DNA of 64,000 bases. It comes from Rhodococcus sp. Z13 (lineage in GTDB: Bacteria > Actinomycetota > Actinomycetes > Mycobacteriales > Mycobacteriaceae). This document shows, one piece after another, positions 18,402 to 27,626 of this stretch; within the stretch, counting starts at the first letter, position 1; every line of letters starts with the position of its first letter. The translations under genes and the position numbers were made by a program. Location of the stretch: the NCBI RefSeq assembly GCF_025837095.1, contig NZ_CP107551.1:3466668-3530667 (forward strand), read 5' to 3'. The notes beneath the pieces are model-generated. The model searched no databases. It was not told the DNA's origin and saw only the letters and a program-made list of their open reading frames with translations.

Positions 18402-18611
18402 ATGAGCGCACCCACTTTCAACGGCGCGAAGGAATCCCTGCTGACCCCCGGCCAGGTGGCGGCACTGTTCCACGTGGATCCCAAGACCGTCACCCGTTGG
18501 GCGCACGCCGGCCGGCTGGGCTCGCTGCGGACCCCGGGCGGACACCGTCGCTTCCGCGAGTCCGAGGTCCTCGCGCTGCTCCGGTCGCTGACCACCGAAG
18601 CGACCCGCTGA
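18402..18611 (+). CDS. bldC: BldC-family developmental regulator
   Basis: 69-aa DNA-binding protein consisting only of a MerR-type winged helix-turn-helix: LLTPGQVAALFHVDPKTVTRWAHAGRLGSLRTPGGHRRFRESEVLALLRSL. This is nearly the Streptomyces BldC consensus; BldC binds direct repeats cooperatively as head-to-tail oligomers. ATG 18402 is preceded by a GGGAGGAC ribosome-binding site; the longer in-frame extension is not BldC-like. It is monocistronic, with a 194-bp upstream region that holds its promoter. In non-sporulating rhodococci its targets are not known to me. Confidence 0.93.
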   Translation: MSAPTFNGAKESLLTPGQVAALFHVDPKTVTRWAHAGRLGSLRTPGGHRRFRESEVLALLRSLTTEATR

Positions 18612-18946
18612 TTCCGGGACGGGCACACCCGTCCCCACCTGCGATACCGACGGGTTCGCCCGTCTCCTGCAGCACCGACCGTGCCCCTTCCGGGGAGTAC
18701 GGGGCGCGTCGGCGCCGAGGGCCTTCGGGCGCGTCGGCGCCGAGGGCCTTCTGCGCGCTCGAGCCGGTGCCCTCGACGCGGGCCCTTCGCCCCGGGAGTA
18801 CCTGCACCTTTCGACGCAGGTGACCTGCCTGCCGATCGGCCGTCCACGCGCATAGACTGTGGAAGAGGGGGCGGTACGACCTGCCGACCCCGAGCGCACG
18901 ACGGGGATCACCCCATGTCGGCGCCGCCACGGCCAGGAGGTGCAAC
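18612..18946. other. Intergenic region with tandem GC-rich repeats
   Basis: 335 bp between bldC and the next small gene. It contains a perfect tandem duplication of a 25-bp unit at 18702-18751 and shorter GC-rich inverted repeats around it (GGCGCC cores). An AGGAGG-like site near 18935 belongs to the next gene. No convincing ORF with homologous features is visible. Confidence 0.6.
18702..18751. repeat. Perfect 25-bp tandem duplication
   Basis: The unit beginning GGGCGCGTCGGCGCCGAGGG (18702-18726) is repeated exactly at 18727-18751. Each copy holds the palindrome GGCGCC. It lies downstream of bldC in non-coding DNA and may be a variable-number repeat. Confidence 0.8.
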
Positions 18947-19144
18947 GTGCTCTATCTGTTGGCACTCATCGGTGCGGTGACCCTTGCCGTCCTGCTGTGG
19001 AAGGCATACGGGCCTGCCTCTCGCCCTCCGACCCGCGTGGTCGGCCCCGACGACGATCCCGAGTTCCTCTGGAAGGTCGAACGGGAGGTGCACCGGCGCC
19101 GGACCGAGGGCACCTCGGGTCCGGACTCCCCCAGCGGCGACTGA
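18947..19144 (+). CDS. Small single-pass membrane protein
   Basis: 65 aa: one N-terminal hydrophobic helix (LYLLALIGAVTLAVLLWKAYG), then a charged cytoplasmic tail (DDDPEFLWKVEREVHRRRTEG). The GTG start has a clear AGGAGG ribosome-binding site 6 nt upstream, which supports its reality. No family is recognised. It is convergent with ccsB across a hairpin; a gene of this size lies beside the cytochrome maturation genes in related genomes (recollection), so it may be envelope- or cytochrome-related. Confidence 0.75.
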   Translation: MLYLLALIGAVTLAVLLWKAYGPASRPPTRVVGPDDDPEFLWKVEREVHRRRTEGTSGPDSPSGD

Positions 19145-19157
19145 TCACCCGGCCCTT

Positions 19158-19182
19158 CCGGCCGCGCCCCGGGCGCGGCCGG
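19158..19182. terminator. Hairpin terminator between convergent genes
   Basis: CCGGCCGCGCC (19158-19168) pairs perfectly with GGCGCGGCCGG (19172-19182) around a 3-nt loop. It lies 14 bp after the small membrane protein and 14 bp before the ccsB stop, so it can serve both directions. Confidence 0.75.
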
Positions 19183-19195
19183 TTCCGCATGTGCG

Positions 19196-20164
19196 TCAGT
19201 TCAGGCCGGCGTAGGAGTGCAGGCCCGAGACCACCATGTTGATGATGAACAGGTTGAACAGCATCGCGACGAAGCCGGCGACGTTGATCCACGCCGCGCG
19301 CGTGTTCCGCCACCCCGACGTCGCACGGGCGTGCAGGTAGGCGGCGTAGACCACCCAGGTGATGAACGAGACCGTCTCCTTGGGATCCCAGCCCCAGAAA
19401 CGTCCCCAGGCCGCCTCGGCCCAGATCGCACCGAGGATGATGCCCGCACCGAACAGCGGGAAGCCGATGATCGTGGTGCGGTAGGCCAGCCGGTCGAGGG
19501 TCTGCGCGTCGGGCAGCCGCTGCGCGATCACCCCGAACACCCCGCCGCGCTCCTCACCCTTCGGGTAGCGCAGGCGCAGCAGGAACAGCAGGCTCGCGAC
19601 ACCGGAGACGAGGAAGATGCCGCTGCCGACACTGATGATCGTCACGTGGATGGGCAGCCAGAACGAGCGCAGGGCGGGCACCACCGGGGCGGCGTCGGCG
19701 TAGAGCACCGTCGCCGCGAGGAACATCAGGATCAGCACCGGGACCAGCAGGTACACCCACATGGTCCGGTAGGCCTTCTTACGCAGCACCACCAGCCCGA
19801 AGACCACCGCGGCGGTGCACGCCATCGACACGAACTCGTACATGTTGCCGAGCGGGAACCGCTCGGTGGCGAACCCGCGCAGCACGATCGAGGCGATCTG
19901 CAGGCCGGCGACGACGTAGACCAGTGCGCGGCCCATGTTGCCGAGGCGTTCGGAGAGGGTGCGCCTGGGCGCCTCCTCGATTCGGCCCGGCCCCTGCGGG
20001 GTGGTCGAACCGCCGCCCGCGGCGACGAGCTCACGCTCGGCGACCACGTCGGCGCGGTGGGTCGCGTATTCGGCGACCAACAGGATCAAGGCCAGCACGA
20101 GCACGGCGAACGCCGACTCGAAGGCCAGGTCGCTGTACTGCGCGAGGGTGTCGTTCTCTGTCAT
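19196..20164 (-). CDS. ccsB: Cytochrome c biogenesis protein CcsB/CcsA (haem exporter-ligase)
   Basis: 322 aa with about eight membrane helices. Seen: the tryptophan-rich haem-handling motif WGRFWGWDPKETVSFITWVVYAAYLHAR near residue 240, and conserved His residues in flanking helices (LHSYAGLN at the C-terminus, PIHVTIISVGSGIFLVSGV). It partners with ResB to move haem across the membrane and attach it to CxxCH motifs (System II). ATG overlaps the resB stop (ATGA); it is the last gene of a five-gene operon. Confidence 0.94.
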   Translation of the reverse strand: MTENDTLAQYSDLAFESAFAVLVLALILLVAEYATHRADVVAERELVAAGGGSTTPQGPGRIEEAPRRTLSERLGNMGRALVYVVAGLQIASIVLRGFATERFPLGNMYEFVSMACTAAVVFGLVVLRKKAYRTMWVYLLVPVLILMFLAATVLYADAAPVVPALRSFWLPIHVTIISVGSGIFLVSGVASLLFLLRLRYPKGEERGGVFGVIAQRLPDAQTLDRLAYRTTIIGFPLFGAGIILGAIWAEAAWGRFWGWDPKETVSFITWVVYAAYLHARATSGWRNTRAAWINVAGFVAMLFNLFIINMVVSGLHSYAGLN

Positions 20165-21858
20165 GCCTTCTTCTTCTCCTGTGCCGCCGGGGCCTGATTC
20201 GCAGGGGCTCCCGCCGAAGCCGTGGGGGCATCGTCACCGAGGAGCCGGTCGACCAGCCGGTCGAACTCGTCTCCCCACCCGGCCTGGTCCGTCCGCGCGA
20301 GACCACCGAGCTCTACTACAGTCCGTCGTTCACCGTCGACCACTGTACCGTCCGGGTACACCCGCGCCCAGACTCTGCGGCGCTTGACCAGCAGCGACAC
20401 GAGCAGACCCGTCATCATGAGGATCGCGGCGACCAGCACCCACTGCTGGGCGGGATCGTGCGAGACCTGCAGGTTGACGAAGTCGGTCGCCTTGTCGAAC
20501 CGCACCTCGGTGCCGTCGGCGAGTGTCACGCTCTCCCCCGGCCGCAGGTTGACGCGCTCCTGCTTCACGAGACGGCCCTGGTTGATCAGTTCCTTGTTGA
20601 GCGAGAACAGCGACTGCGGGCTGCCGGTGTCGAGACCGGAATCGCCCTTGTAGACGTCGATGGCGACGGCAGGGTCCATCATCGACGGGAAGATCGAGGT
20701 CAGCAGCGTGCCCTGGAACGCCGCGGTCGGCGCGAACAGGCCCTCGATCGCGATCTGGTTCTTCCGGCGCTCGTCGGCGTCGGGGAACATGCCGCCCGGC
20801 GGGTCGAAACGCATCGCGCCGCTGCTGAGGAAAGTCGTCGCGTCCTCGGGCGCCCACTGCACGGTCTCGGTGCGGGTCTCGCCGTTGGGCCAGGTCACGG
20901 TGAACGTCGGGGCGTAGCCGTGGCCCTGCAGGTAGACACGGTCGCTGCCGACGCGCAGCGGATGGTTGACCTTCAGCTGCGTCTCGCGCCAGGTGTCGGT
21001 AACCAGGTCGTCGTCGTACTGGTACTCGATGTCGGAGGTGAACATCTCGGCCTGGCCGTTGTCGAGGTAGTCGGCGACGAAGCTGTTCACCCGGATGCAC
21101 ATCGGGGTCAGGCCGGTGCCGTCGATCGTCGAACCGGCGCGGAACGAGTCGAAGGAGGCCGGGGAGGTCGTGCAGAACTCCTCACCGTCGGCGACGAGGA
21201 TGCGCTGGCCCTCGTAGCCGAGCAGCTTGCCGGCGGCGACGGCGAGGAGCAGACCGACCAGCGAGATGTGGAAGAGCAGGTTGCCGGCCTCGCGCAGATA
21301 GCCCTTCTCGCCGGAGAGGGTCAGCTCGCCCTCGCGACCGCGCTCGCCACCGTCGCGGCGCACGACCTTCCATCCGCGCAGCTGCCCCTGGATCCGGTCG
21401 AGCACCGCTTGCGGGGCGCCGTCGACCGTGGTCCTCGCGTGGTGCGGCAGGCGCTGCAGGTTGCGGGGCGCGGCCACCGGGGGTGTGCGCAGGGCCCGCA
21501 GGTGTTCGACGCAGCGCGGCAGGATGCAGCCGACGAGCGAGACGAACAGCAGCACGTAGATCGCGGTGAACCAGAAGCTGCCGAACACGTCGAACAGTTC
21601 GAAGCGGTCCATGATCGGGCCGAGGGTGGGGCGGGCCGCGATGTACTCGTCGACCTTCTGCGTGTTGAGGTCGCGCTGCGGCAGCAACGCCCCCGGGATC
21701 GCGGCGAGCGCGAGGAGGAACAGCAGCACCAGCGCGGTGCGCATGGAGGTCAGTCCCCGCCAGGTGTTCCGGACGACGGCCACGGCCCGCCCGGCGACGC
21801 CCTGCCGCGGCGGGGGCGCCGGTTGCGGCGCAGGGGTAGGGGTGTCTGTCGCGGTCAT
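20161..21858 (-). CDS. resB: Cytochrome c biogenesis protein ResB
   Basis: 565 aa. Three N-terminal helices (starting near SMRTALVLLFLLALAAIPGALLPQR and FWFTAIYVLLFVSLVGCILPRC), a further helix (GNLLFHISLVGLLLAVAAGKLLGYEGQR), a large extracytoplasmic domain, and a last helix near WVLVAAILMMTGLLVSLLVKRRRVW. The PGALLPQRDLN and NLLFHISLVG segments are typical of ResB/Ccs1, which holds apocytochrome and haem with CcsB. Coupled to ccdA and ccsB by ATGA overlaps on both sides. Confidence 0.93.
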   Translation of the reverse strand: MTATDTPTPAPQPAPPPRQGVAGRAVAVVRNTWRGLTSMRTALVLLFLLALAAIPGALLPQRDLNTQKVDEYIAARPTLGPIMDRFELFDVFGSFWFTAIYVLLFVSLVGCILPRCVEHLRALRTPPVAAPRNLQRLPHHARTTVDGAPQAVLDRIQGQLRGWKVVRRDGGERGREGELTLSGEKGYLREAGNLLFHISLVGLLLAVAAGKLLGYEGQRILVADGEEFCTTSPASFDSFRAGSTIDGTGLTPMCIRVNSFVADYLDNGQAEMFTSDIEYQYDDDLVTDTWRETQLKVNHPLRVGSDRVYLQGHGYAPTFTVTWPNGETRTETVQWAPEDATTFLSSGAMRFDPPGGMFPDADERRKNQIAIEGLFAPTAAFQGTLLTSIFPSMMDPAVAIDVYKGDSGLDTGSPQSLFSLNKELINQGRLVKQERVNLRPGESVTLADGTEVRFDKATDFVNLQVSHDPAQQWVLVAAILMMTGLLVSLLVKRRRVWARVYPDGTVVDGERRTVVELGGLARTDQAGWGDEFDRLVDRLLGDDAPTASAGAPANQAPAAQEKKKA

Positions 21859-22673
21859 ACTGGCAGCACTACTTCCGAGATGAACGAGTCCCGCACCCAG
21901 GACACGAACAGGTCCCACGCGCCGGTGACGAGAGCGATACCGACGGCCATGAGCATCAGGCCGCCGAGGATTTGCACGGTGCGCGCGTGGGTGCGCAGCC
22001 AGCCCACCCCGCGCAGGGCCCGCGCCGAACCGAGCGCGAGCACGACGAACGGCAGGCCCAGACCGAGGCAGTAGGCGACGATCAGCGTCACGCCGCGCGC
22101 CGCGGTGGTGCCCTCGGTGCCCGCCGCCAGCGAGATCACTCCGGCGAGGGTGGGGCCGAGGCAGGGAGTCCAGCCGAGCGCGAAGACCGCGCCGAGCAGG
22201 GGTGCGCCCGCGAGATTGGAGATTCGCCGCGGTTCGGGTCGGGTGTCGCGCTGCAGCGCCGGGATGAGGCCGAGGAAGACCAGGCTCATGACGATGGTGA
22301 CGACCCCGCCGATGCGCATGAGCAGGTCGCGGTTGACGGCCAGCGCCGAGATCGCACCGAACACCGAGGCCGTGGCCAGCACGAACACCACGGTGAAGCC
22401 GAGGACGAACAGCGCCGCGGCGCCGGCGACCCGCAGCCGCCCGTCGGTGCGCATCGTGGTGGTGCGCGCCCCGGCCTGTTCCGCGGTGACGGCGGGTGCC
22501 TCCGCTCCCACGACTCCGGCGAGGTAGGACAGATAGCCGGGGACGAGCGGCACCACGCACGGTGAGGCGAACGAGACGAGACCGGCGAGCAGGCACACGC
22601 CCATCGCGAGCAGCAACGGGCCCGAGACGGCCGCGTTCTGGAAGGTCTCCCCCACACCCGACGCAAGGATCAC
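21855..22673 (-). CDS. ccdA: CcdA-type thiol-disulfide transporter
   Basis: 272 aa, six membrane helices. Seen: the paired cysteines of the electron-transfer helices in SFASPCVVPLVPGYLSYLAGV and LGWTPCLGPTLAGVISLAAGTEG, the hallmark of CcdA/DsbD-beta proteins. It passes reducing equivalents from cytoplasmic thioredoxin to the TlpA-like protein, which keeps apocytochrome thiols reduced. The GTG start is 3 bp after the TlpA stop; the stop overlaps resB (ATGA). Confidence 0.93.
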   Translation of the reverse strand: MILASGVGETFQNAAVSGPLLLAMGVCLLAGLVSFASPCVVPLVPGYLSYLAGVVGAEAPAVTAEQAGARTTTMRTDGRLRVAGAAALFVLGFTVVFVLATASVFGAISALAVNRDLLMRIGGVVTIVMSLVFLGLIPALQRDTRPEPRRISNLAGAPLLGAVFALGWTPCLGPTLAGVISLAAGTEGTTAARGVTLIVAYCLGLGLPFVVLALGSARALRGVGWLRTHARTVQILGGLMLMAVGIALVTGAWDLFVSWVRDSFISEVVLPV

Positions 22674-22675
22674 GG

Positions 22676-23305
22676 TTACTGCTCCGCATCCTCTTCGGCC
22701 GCGACCCGCTCCACGACGGGCCGGAGGTCCTCGGCGAGCAGTTCGGTCAGGAACACCGCGGCTACGCGGTGCTGCCGGTCGAGCACGACTGTGGTGGGCA
22801 CCACCGAGGTCGGGTAGTTGCGGCCGAGGGCGAGCAGCGACCGCATCGCCGGGTCGTAGATCGACGGGTAGCCGATCTGCTGGTCGACGACGAAGTCCTG
22901 CGCCTTGTCGCGCTGGTTGTCGCGCACGTTGATGCCGAGGAACTGCACCCCGAGGTCCTTCGTGTCCTCGTGGACCTGCTCGAGGTCGTCGGCCTCGCTG
23001 CGGCAGGGGGCGCACCACTGGCCCCACACGTTGAGCACGACCACCTGGCCCTCGAAGTCGTCGAGGGAGATGGTCTCGCCCTCGTTCATGAGGTCCTCGC
23101 CGGACAGTTCGCCGAGGGTGCCGCGGTCGGCGGGCGGATCGTAGAAGATGCGGGTCTGGCCGCCCGGGGAGACGAAGTCGAAGGTGCCGCCGGTCGCGAC
23201 GGCGTCGTCACCGGTGGCGCAGGAGGTGAGGACCACGACGCCGCACAGCGCGGCGACCACCGCGCGCAGCGACGTCGCGACCGATCGGGGGAACACTCGG
23301 ATCAT
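22676..23305 (-). CDS. TlpA/ResA-like thioredoxin lipoprotein
   Basis: 209 aa. An N-terminal signal peptide ends in the lipobox LTSC (AALCGVVVLTSCATGDD), predicting a membrane-anchored lipoprotein. The thioredoxin fold has the active site WGQWCAPCRSEADDL and the cis-Pro segment SVVPTTVVLD. It reduces apocytochrome c cysteines before haem attachment, taking electrons from CcdA. ATG overlaps the upstream phosphatase stop (ATGA) and the gene precedes ccdA, completing the System II module. Confidence 0.92.
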   Translation of the reverse strand: MIRVFPRSVATSLRAVVAALCGVVVLTSCATGDDAVATGGTFDFVSPGGQTRIFYDPPADRGTLGELSGEDLMNEGETISLDDFEGQVVVLNVWGQWCAPCRSEADDLEQVHEDTKDLGVQFLGINVRDNQRDKAQDFVVDQQIGYPSIYDPAMRSLLALGRNYPTSVVPTTVVLDRQHRVAAVFLTELLAEDLRPVVERVAAEEDAEQ

Positions 23306-23952
23306 GCGCCGTGCACGTTCGGGTCGGAGGCGCCGGCCGGTTCGGAGTAGACCAGGTCGACGAGGGTGTCGCCCTCGTAGACGAGGGAGGTCAGCGACGC
23401 GAGGCTGCACTGGCGGCGGCGCGGGTCGTGCCACAGACGCTCGCCCTCGAGGAAGCGGCGCAGCGTCCACACGGGCAGCTGGTGGCTCACGCACACCGCC
23501 TCGCGGCCGGCGGCGGCCACGCGGGCGGCGTTGACGGCGGCGAGCATGCGGTGCGCGATCTGCAGGTAGGGCTCGCCCCAGGACGGGGTGAACGGGTCGC
23601 GCAGCTTCCACCAGTGCCGGGGCCGGCTCAGGGCGCCGTCGCCGACCGCGACCTTGAGGCCCTCGAAGTCGTTGGCGGCCTCGATGAGGTTCTCGTCGGT
23701 GTGGATCTCGAGACCGTGCTTCTCGGCGATCGGCGCGGCGGTCTGCTGGGCCCGCTCGAGGGGGGAGGCCACCACGTGGGCGATGTCGTGATCGGCGAGG
23801 GAGGCCGCGACCGCCCGGGCCTGGGCCTCACCGGTCACCGACAACCGGAAGCCCGGCAGCCGGCCGTAGAGGATGCCGGAGGGGTTGTGCACCTCTCCGT
23901 GGCGGAGCACGTGCACGATCGTGCGGGTCTCGGACGGGGCGGCTTCGGTCAC
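23302..23952 (-). CDS. Histidine phosphatase family protein
   Basis: 216 aa, phosphoglycerate-mutase-like fold. Seen: the phosphohistidine motif VLRHGEVHNPSG with the nucleophilic His near residue 18, DIAHVVASPLERAQQTAAPIAEKHGL, the acid residue in NLIEAANDFEG and the second His in VCVSHQLPVWTLRRFL. The divergence from GpmA suggests a phosphatase of unknown substrate rather than a mutase. It heads the cytochrome maturation operon by overlap, an order I recall from mycobacteria as well. Confidence 0.87.
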   Translation of the reverse strand: MTEAAPSETRTIVHVLRHGEVHNPSGILYGRLPGFRLSVTGEAQARAVAASLADHDIAHVVASPLERAQQTAAPIAEKHGLEIHTDENLIEAANDFEGLKVAVGDGALSRPRHWWKLRDPFTPSWGEPYLQIAHRMLAAVNAARVAAAGREAVCVSHQLPVWTLRRFLEGERLWHDPRRRQCSLASLTSLVYEGDTLVDLVYSEPAGASDPNVHGA

Positions 23953-24011
23953 GTGGATGTTCCTCGGAGGTGTCGATGAGGCGGGACGGCTACGGGCGGA
24001 GGTGCGGCAGG

Positions 24012-25337
24012 TCAGGGCGCGGTCGCCGCGGCGGCCGCGCGGGCGGCGTGCGGCAGGGCGTCGGCGATGCGGGAGAACGCGTCGTCGTCGAGCGCGGAGG
24101 AGACGAACCAGGTCTCGAAGGCGCTGGGTGGGGCGTACACGCCGTGCTCGAGCAGGGCGTGGAAGAAGTCGGGGAAACGCCAGGTCTGCGCGGCCTTGGC
24201 CTGCGTGTAGTCGGTCACCGGCTCGTCGGTGAAGAACACGCTGAACATGGTGCCGGCGTACTGGACGCGGTGCGGGACGCCCTCTGCGGTCAGGGCTTCG
24301 TCGATCAGGCGGCCGAGCGTCTGCGCGTTGCGGTCGAGCGCGGCGTACACCTCGGCGTCGGCGGCGCGCAGGCTCGCGAGCCCGGCGGCGACGGCGACGG
24401 GGTTACCCGAGAGGGTGCCGGCCTGGTAGACGGGTCCGGTCGGGGCGAGGTGCGCCATGACGTCGGCGCGCCCGCCGAAGGCGGCGGCGGGCAGACCACC
24501 GCTCATGACCTTGCCGAAGGTCATGAGGTCGCCGGCGACGCCGTCGATGCCGTACCAGCCGGTGGCGCTCGCGCGGAAGCCGGTCATGACCTCGTCCATG
24601 ATCAGCAGGGCGCCGTGCTCACGGGTCAGCGCGCGCAGGCCCTCGTTGAAGCCGGGCAGCGGCGGAACGGTGCCCATGTTGCCGGCGGCGGCCTCGGTGA
24701 TGACGGCGGCGATCTCGCCGGGGTTCGCCTCGAAGGCGGCCCGCACGGCGTCGAGGTCGTTGTAGGGAAGGACGAGGGTGTCGCCGGCCTGCGCGCCGGT
24801 CACGCCCGGGGAGGTGGGCAGCCCGAAGGTGGCCACGCCCGAGCCGGCGTCGGCGAGCAGCGCGTCGACGTGACCGTGATAACAGCCCGCGAACTTCACG
24901 ATCTTGGATCGTCCGGTGAATCCGCGCGCCAGACGCACCGCGCTCATCGTCGCCTCGGTGCCGGAATTGACGAGCCGGACCTGCTCGACGGGCTCGATGC
25001 GCGCGACGATCTCCTCGGCGAGTTCGACCTCACCCTCGGTGGGGGCGCCGAACGACAGGCCGGAGGTCGCGGCGCTGCGGACGGCCTCGACGACGGCCGG
25101 ATGCGCGTGCCCGAGGATCATCGGTCCCCACGAACACACCAGGTCGACGTAGGTGTTGCCGTCGACGTCGGTGAGTGTGCTGCCCGATCCGGACGCGAAG
25201 AACGGCGGGGTGCCGCCGACGGATCCGAACGCACGGACCGGGGAGTTGACGCCCCCCGGCGTCACCTTCGATGCCCGGTGGAAGAGTGCGGTGGAACGGG
25301 TGTCGCGGGTGGAGGATGCATCGGGGGTCGCAGTCAC
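24012..25337 (-). CDS. hemL: Glutamate-1-semialdehyde 2,1-aminomutase
   Basis: PLP enzyme (441 aa) forming 5-aminolevulinate in the C5 haem pathway. Seen: [17 protein letters not shown] near the N-terminus, [21 protein letters not shown], the [10 protein letters not shown] aspartate motif that contacts PLP, and the Schiff-base lysine in [19 protein letters not shown]. The GTG at 25337 gives a short, natural N-terminus; an in-frame start 51 nt upstream is possible. It lies apart from the other hem genes here, 59 bp upstream of the histidine phosphatase on the same strand, so it may share transcription with the cytochrome operon. Confidence 0.95.
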   Translation of the reverse strand: MTATPDASSTRDTRSTALFHRASKVTPGGVNSPVRAFGSVGGTPPFFASGSGSTLTDVDGNTYVDLVCSWGPMILGHAHPAVVEAVRSAATSGLSFGAPTEGEVELAEEIVARIEPVEQVRLVNSGTEATMSAVRLARGFTGRSKIVKFAGCYHGHVDALLADAGSGVATFGLPTSPGVTGAQAGDTLVLPYNDLDAVRAAFEANPGEIAAVITEAAAGNMGTVPPLPGFNEGLRALTREHGALLIMDEVMTGFRASATGWYGIDGVAGDLMTFGKVMSGGLPAAAFGGRADVMAHLAPTGPVYQAGTLSGNPVAVAAGLASLRAADAEVYAALDRNAQTLGRLIDEALTAEGVPHRVQYAGTMFSVFFTDEPVTDYTQAKAAQTWRFPDFFHALLEHGVYAPPSAFETWFVSSALDDDAFSRIADALPHAARAAAAATAP

Positions 25338-25462
25338 GGCTTCCAGTGTCCCAGTTTCGCGAGATTTGCCAAAAATGCGGGCGGTCAAACCTCATGTGTT
25401 TCTTCTCCCGGACCAGGCGAAAGGGACACCGATGGTGACCTCACGCACTTATCGTCGAAGAC

Positions 25463-27409
25463 ATGCCGACCACAGCTGAACACCTCCGCAGGGCACTCGA
25501 CGGGGCGTGGCACGAGGCCCGCGAACGGGCCCGCGCCGACCTGGCGCACGAGAAGTTCGCGCCGCATCACACCCCGGAGCTCGACAAGGCCCGGGAGATC
25601 ACGCTCGAGCAGATGCGCATCCTCGCCTCGCACGGCTACGCGGCCTCGGGGTTCTCCGTCGAGTCGGGTGGGACCGGGGACGCCGGTGCGGCCGTGGCGT
25701 CGATCGAGATGCTCGCGATGTCCGATCTGTCGCTGATGGTCAAGGCCGGCGTGCAGTGGGGGCTGTTCGGCGGGGCGATCGAGAACCTCGGCACCGAGCG
25801 GCACCACGAGAAGTACGTCAAGCCGCTCATCGACCTCGACCTGCTCGGCTGCTTCGCCATGACCGAGACCGGGCACGGCAGCGACGTGCAGGCGCTCGAG
25901 ACGACGGCGACCTACGATCCGGGCACCCAGGAGTTCGTGATCCACTCCCCCACGCCCTCGGCCCGCAAGGACTACATCGGCGGGGCGGCGCAGCACGCCC
26001 GCTACGCCGCGGTGTTCGCGCAGCTGGTGACGCAGGGCGAGACCCACGGCGTGCACTGCTTCGTGGTGCCGATCCGCGACGAGGACGGCAACGACCTGCC
26101 CGGCGTGACGACCTCCGACTGCGGCTACAAGGGCGGCCTGCCGGGCGTGGACAACGGGCGCATCGTCTTCGACCGGGTGCGGATCCCCCGGGAGAACCTG
26201 CTCAACAAGTACGCGGACGTCGAGCCGGACGGCACCTACGTCTCCGACATCGACAATCCGAGCCGCCGGTTCTTCACGATGCTCGGCACCCTGGTCCGGG
26301 GCCGCATCACGGTCGGTGGGTCGGCGGGCGCCGCGGCGCGCGTGGCGCTGTCCATCGCGACACGCTACGCCGAGAAGCGCCGCCAGTTCGACGCGCCGGG
26401 CCGCGACGCCGAGGTGCCGATCATGGACTATCTCGTCCATCAGCGGCGCCTGCTGCCGCTGATCGCGCAGTCCTACGCGCTGGGTTTCGCCCAGAACGAG
26501 CTGATCACCACCATGCACCGGCTGCAGACGACGCCGCTGACCGAGCTCGACCCGCAGGAGCAGCGCGAGCTCGAGGGCCGCGCGGCGGGCCTGAAGGTGG
26601 CCAACACCTGGCACGCGTCGCGCGCGATCCAGGAATGCCGAGAGGCCTGCGGCGGCGCCGGTTACATGGCGGAGAACCGGCTCACGGCGCTGCGCGCGGA
26701 CGTGGACGTGTTCACCACCTTCGAGGGCGACAACCACGTGCTCACGCAGCTGGTCGCAAAGGAGCTGCTCACCGCCTACGCCGACGAGGTGCAGGGCATG
26801 AGCCCGGTGGAGTGGATGCGTTTCGCCGCGACGACGATCTCGGACATCGTCAAGAAGCGCACCGCGGCGCAGCAGATCATCCAGACGATCGTCGACACCC
26901 GGCAGGACAACGAGGAGGACGGCAGCCTCTTCAACCGCGGCACGCAGGTGACGATGTTCGAGGACCGTGAGCAGTACCTGCTGTCCACCGCGGCGCGGCG
27001 TCTGCAGGCTGCGATGAAGCGGGAGGACAACCCCTTCGACGCGTTCAACTTCGTGCAGGACCACGTGCTGCACGCCGCTCGCGCCCACATCGACCGGGTG
27101 GTGCTCGAGGCGTTCGTCGCGGCGATCGAGGACTGCAAGGACGAGACCGCGCGCGACCTGCTGTCGGAGCTGTGCGACCTGTTCGCGCTGACGGTGGTCG
27201 AGGACGACAAGGCCTGGTTCATGGAGCACCGGCTGTTGTCGGTGGAGCGAGCGAAGGCGGTGACCCGCGGGATCAACGAGCGGTGCCGCTCGCTGCGGCC
27301 GCACGCCCTCACGCTCGTCGAGGGTCTCGGTGTGCCCGACTATCTGCTCGGTTCGGCGATGCTCGAGCGTGAGGGCGCGGTGGTGCCGCCTCAGGACGCG
27401 AGGGTGTAA
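25463..27409 (+). CDS. Acyl-CoA dehydrogenase/oxidase family flavoenzyme
   Basis: 648 aa, longer than ordinary acyl-CoA dehydrogenases (about 380 aa). Seen: the FAD and substrate segments CFAMTETGHGSDVQALETTATYD and GGSAGAAARVALSIATRYAEKRRQF, then REACGGAGYMAENRLTALRADVDVFTTFEGDNHVLTQLVAKELL, followed by a 200-residue helical C-terminal domain like that of acyl-CoA oxidases. The C-terminal domain and EGDNHVL point to an ACOX-type oxidase that passes electrons to oxygen, or a long-chain dehydrogenase. The last 19 bp overlap the copper chaperone gene on the other strand. Confidence 0.88.
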   Translation: MPTTAEHLRRALDGAWHEARERARADLAHEKFAPHHTPELDKAREITLEQMRILASHGYAASGFSVESGGTGDAGAAVASIEMLAMSDLSLMVKAGVQWGLFGGAIENLGTERHHEKYVKPLIDLDLLGCFAMTETGHGSDVQALETTATYDPGTQEFVIHSPTPSARKDYIGGAAQHARYAAVFAQLVTQGETHGVHCFVVPIRDEDGNDLPGVTTSDCGYKGGLPGVDNGRIVFDRVRIPRENLLNKYADVEPDGTYVSDIDNPSRRFFTMLGTLVRGRITVGGSAGAAARVALSIATRYAEKRRQFDAPGRDAEVPIMDYLVHQRRLLPLIAQSYALGFAQNELITTMHRLQTTPLTELDPQEQRELEGRAAGLKVANTWHASRAIQECREACGGAGYMAENRLTALRADVDVFTTFEGDNHVLTQLVAKELLTAYADEVQGMSPVEWMRFAATTISDIVKKRTAAQQIIQTIVDTRQDNEEDGSLFNRGTQVTMFEDREQYLLSTAARRLQAAMKREDNPFDAFNFVQDHVLHAARAHIDRVVLEAFVAAIEDCKDETARDLLSELCDLFALTVVEDDKAWFMEHRLLSVERAKAVTRGINERCRSLRPHALTLVEGLGVPDYLLGSAMLEREGAVVPPQDARV

Positions 27410-27594
27410 CCGGCTTCGTCGACGGCGGCGGCGACAGCGGCACGATCGAGGTCGCCGTTGCTGTCGACGACGAGCCGGCCGCTCTCGAGGTCGACGTCGA
27501 CGGCGGTGACACCGGGGACGGCGCCGACCTCCTCCTTCACGGCGGCGACGCAGTGCCGGCAGGTCATGCCCTCGACGCGGTAGGTGCTCTGCAT
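27391..27594 (-). CDS. copZ: CopZ-like heavy-metal-associated copper chaperone
   Basis: 67 aa, a single HMA ferredoxin-like domain. Seen: the metal-binding motif GMTCRHCVAAVKEEVGAVPGVTAVDVDLESGRLVV. It would bind Cu(I) and deliver it to a P-type ATPase, although none is in this window. Its promoter region holds a perfect CsoR-type operator (27627-27641), which supports copper control. Its 3' end overlaps the convergent acyl-CoA oxidase gene by 19 bp. Confidence 0.9.
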   Translation of the reverse strand: MQSTYRVEGMTCRHCVAAVKEEVGAVPGVTAVDVDLESGRLVVDSNGDLDRAAVAAAVDEAGYTLAS

Positions 27595-27626
27595 GGCTGA
27601 TTCCTTTCGTGGACCACCCCCGAATA

